A stretch of DNA of 7,418 nt, taken from positions 1-7,418 of the forward strand of contig JAFYIW010000367.1 in NCBI GenBank assembly GCA_017538465.1, written 5' to 3'. How positions within the stretch are numbered: the stretch's first letter is position 1; each line of letters begins with the position of its first letter. Made by a program: the position numbers and the translations under genes. This DNA comes from Victivallales bacterium (lineage in GTDB: Bacteria > Verrucomicrobiota > Lentisphaeria > Oligosphaerales > Oligosphaeraceae). This document shows, in pieces, positions 6,420 to 7,418 of this stretch. The notes beneath the pieces are model-generated. The model saw only the letters and a program-made list of their open reading frames with translations, was not told the DNA's origin and did not search any database.

Positions 6420-7379
6420 CTAGTGATGGGTCACGGACAGGAAGACCTGCTCAAGGTCGGTCTGGTCCTCCTTGAATTCGACCACGCGGATTCCCTGCTC
6501 CAGGAGCGCCCTGAGCAAGTCGGGGATGTCGGAGCGTGCGCCCGCGAAGACGAAGTGGAGTTCATTGGCGTGGTTCTCCGGCATTTGCACTCCGGGCAGG
6601 GTGCTCACCACGGCCTTGGCGTCGCCGGCGGCCTCGTCGCTTTCGCAGACTACGCTGATTTTGAGGTTTTCCTGAACCTGCCGCGTGACCTCGTCCACGG
6701 AGCCGAAGGCGAGGAGGCGTCCCTTTTCCAGAATGCCGATGAGGTCGCAGATTCCGGCCAGCTCAGGAAGGATGTGGCTGGAAAGCATGATGGTCTTGCC
6801 CATGTCGCGGAGACGCGCGATGGTCTGGCGCATCTCGATGCGGGCGAGAGGGTCGAGGCCGGAGGCCGGCTCGTCCAGAATCAGCACTTGCGGATCATGG
6901 AGGAGAGTCTTGGCCAGACCGATGCGCTGCGTCATGCCTTTGGAGAGGGACGCCACCTGGTAGTCAATCATGTGCAGGGAATTGGTCAGCTGAAGCACGC
7001 TGCGGATGCGGCTTTCGCGCTTCTTCGTGGGGATGTGGTAGGCCGCGCAGAAGAAGTCCAGATATTCCCAGACGCTCATCTGGTCATAGACGCCGAAGTT
7101 GTCCGGCATGTATCCCACGATCTGCTTGATTTTCGCGGCGTTCTGCGGCAGGACCTCCAGGCCGTTGATGAAGGCACGGCCTTCGGTGGGCCGATAGAGG
7201 CTGCACAGAATCTTGATGGTGGTGGTCTTGCCCGCGCCGTTGGGGCCGATGTAGCCGAAGATTTTCCCCTGGGGGATCGCCAGGTTCAGGCCGTGGAGTC
7301 CGCGCCCGCCGCCAAAGTCGCGGGTGAGGTTCTCGGTATAAATCATCAGGGATGAGGGGTCGTCGGTGTGGTTTTCCAT
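6420..7379 (-). CDS. ABC transporter ATP-binding protein (ABC-2 exporter type)
   Basis: This 319-residue cytoplasmic ATPase would power the fused permease encoded downstream, probably as a homodimer. Motifs in order: Walker A 'GPNGAGKT' (45-52), signature 'LSKGMTQ' (145-151), Walker B 'VLILDE' (165-170), D-loop 'SGLD' (173-176) and switch His202 in 'LSSHIL'. The Q-loop reads 'GYMPDNFGVY' (89-98), with Asp93 where most ABC ATPases have Gln; I recall similar forms in planctomycete ABC-2 ATPases. Residues from about 235 to 319 form the C-terminal extension common in ABC-2 ATPases (DUF4162-like), ending in 'FKEDQTDLEQVFLSVT'. The ATG at 7379 gives an N-terminus 11 residues longer than an alternative ATG at 7346; the latter begins 'MIYTENLTRDFG', typical of the family, so either may be used. 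Neither has a Shine-Dalgarno sequence. It is the first visible gene of the operon; the 39 bp beyond it show no clear promoter. Substrate cannot be inferred. Confidence 0.94.
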   Translation of the reverse strand: MENHTDDPSSLMIYTENLTRDFGGGRGLHGLNLAIPQGKIFGYIGPNGAGKTTTIKILCSLYRPTEGRAFINGLEVLPQNAAKIKQIVGYMPDNFGVYDQMSVWEYLDFFCAAYHIPTKKRESRIRSVLQLTNSLHMIDYQVASLSKGMTQRIGLAKTLLHDPQVLILDEPASGLDPLARIEMRQTIARLRDMGKTIMLSSHILPELAGICDLIGILEKGRLLAFGSVDEVTRQVQENLKISVVCESDEAAGDAKAVVSTLPGVQMPENHANELHFVFAGARSDIPDLLRALLEQGIRVVEFKEDQTDLEQVFLSVTHH

Positions 7380-7418
7380 AGGTGGGCAAGTCTTATTGTG
7401 CGGAAGGGGCGGATGGAC

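Noticed and set aside
6375..7355. A 326-codon open frame on the plus strand, antisense to the ABC ATPase gene
   Set aside because: The opposite strand encodes a textbook ABC ATPase with all motifs. The plus-strand translation is a low-complexity shadow with no domain I recognise.

Overview
The window is a compact, GC-rich bacterial segment in which every supported gene lies on the minus strand, so the biological order runs from right to left. It carries six complete protein-coding genes, plus the first codons of a seventh at the left edge. Gaps between genes are 32 to 174 bp and no gene-free stretch reaches 300 bp. I see no mobile element, CRISPR array, tRNA or rRNA. The organism cannot be named from this sequence. 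High GC, the 'GYMPDNFGVY' form of the ABC Q-loop, a double-length ABC-2 permease next to a secreted HEAT-repeat protein, and the absence of Shine-Dalgarno sequences would fit a member of the PVC superphylum (Planctomycetes, Verrucomicrobia, Lentisphaerae, Kiritimatiellota). That is an inference held with low confidence.

Right half (about 2598-7379): a likely three-gene operon. It begins with an ABC-type ATPase (6420-7379) with all NTP-binding motifs but Asp in place of the usual Q-loop Gln. Next is an integral membrane protein (4565-6343) that appears to be two ABC-2 permease domains fused head to tail. Third is a 644-residue protein with a signal peptide and HEAT/armadillo-like helical repeats (2598-4532). 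The first two should form an ABC-2 transporter. The third is probably an extracytoplasmic scaffold or partner, but its role is unknown.

Left half (1-2423): a cysteine desulfurase-like PLP enzyme (1314-2423), an HPr-like phosphocarrier protein (905-1189) whose 3' end overlaps rsmA by 14 bp, and rsmA/ksgA, the 16S rRNA adenine dimethyltransferase (94-918). Another reading frame starts at 59 and runs off the window; it may be an ExbB/TolQ/MotA-type proton channel subunit. These are housekeeping-type genes of sulfur transfer, phosphocarrier signalling and ribosome maturation. HPr and rsmA are probably translationally coupled.

Nothing here is convincingly a wholly new system. The points most worth a second look are the fused permease with its atypical ATPase and secreted HEAT-repeat neighbour, the lack of Shine-Dalgarno sequences at all seven starts, and the altered active-site surroundings of the HPr and the cysteine desulfurase.
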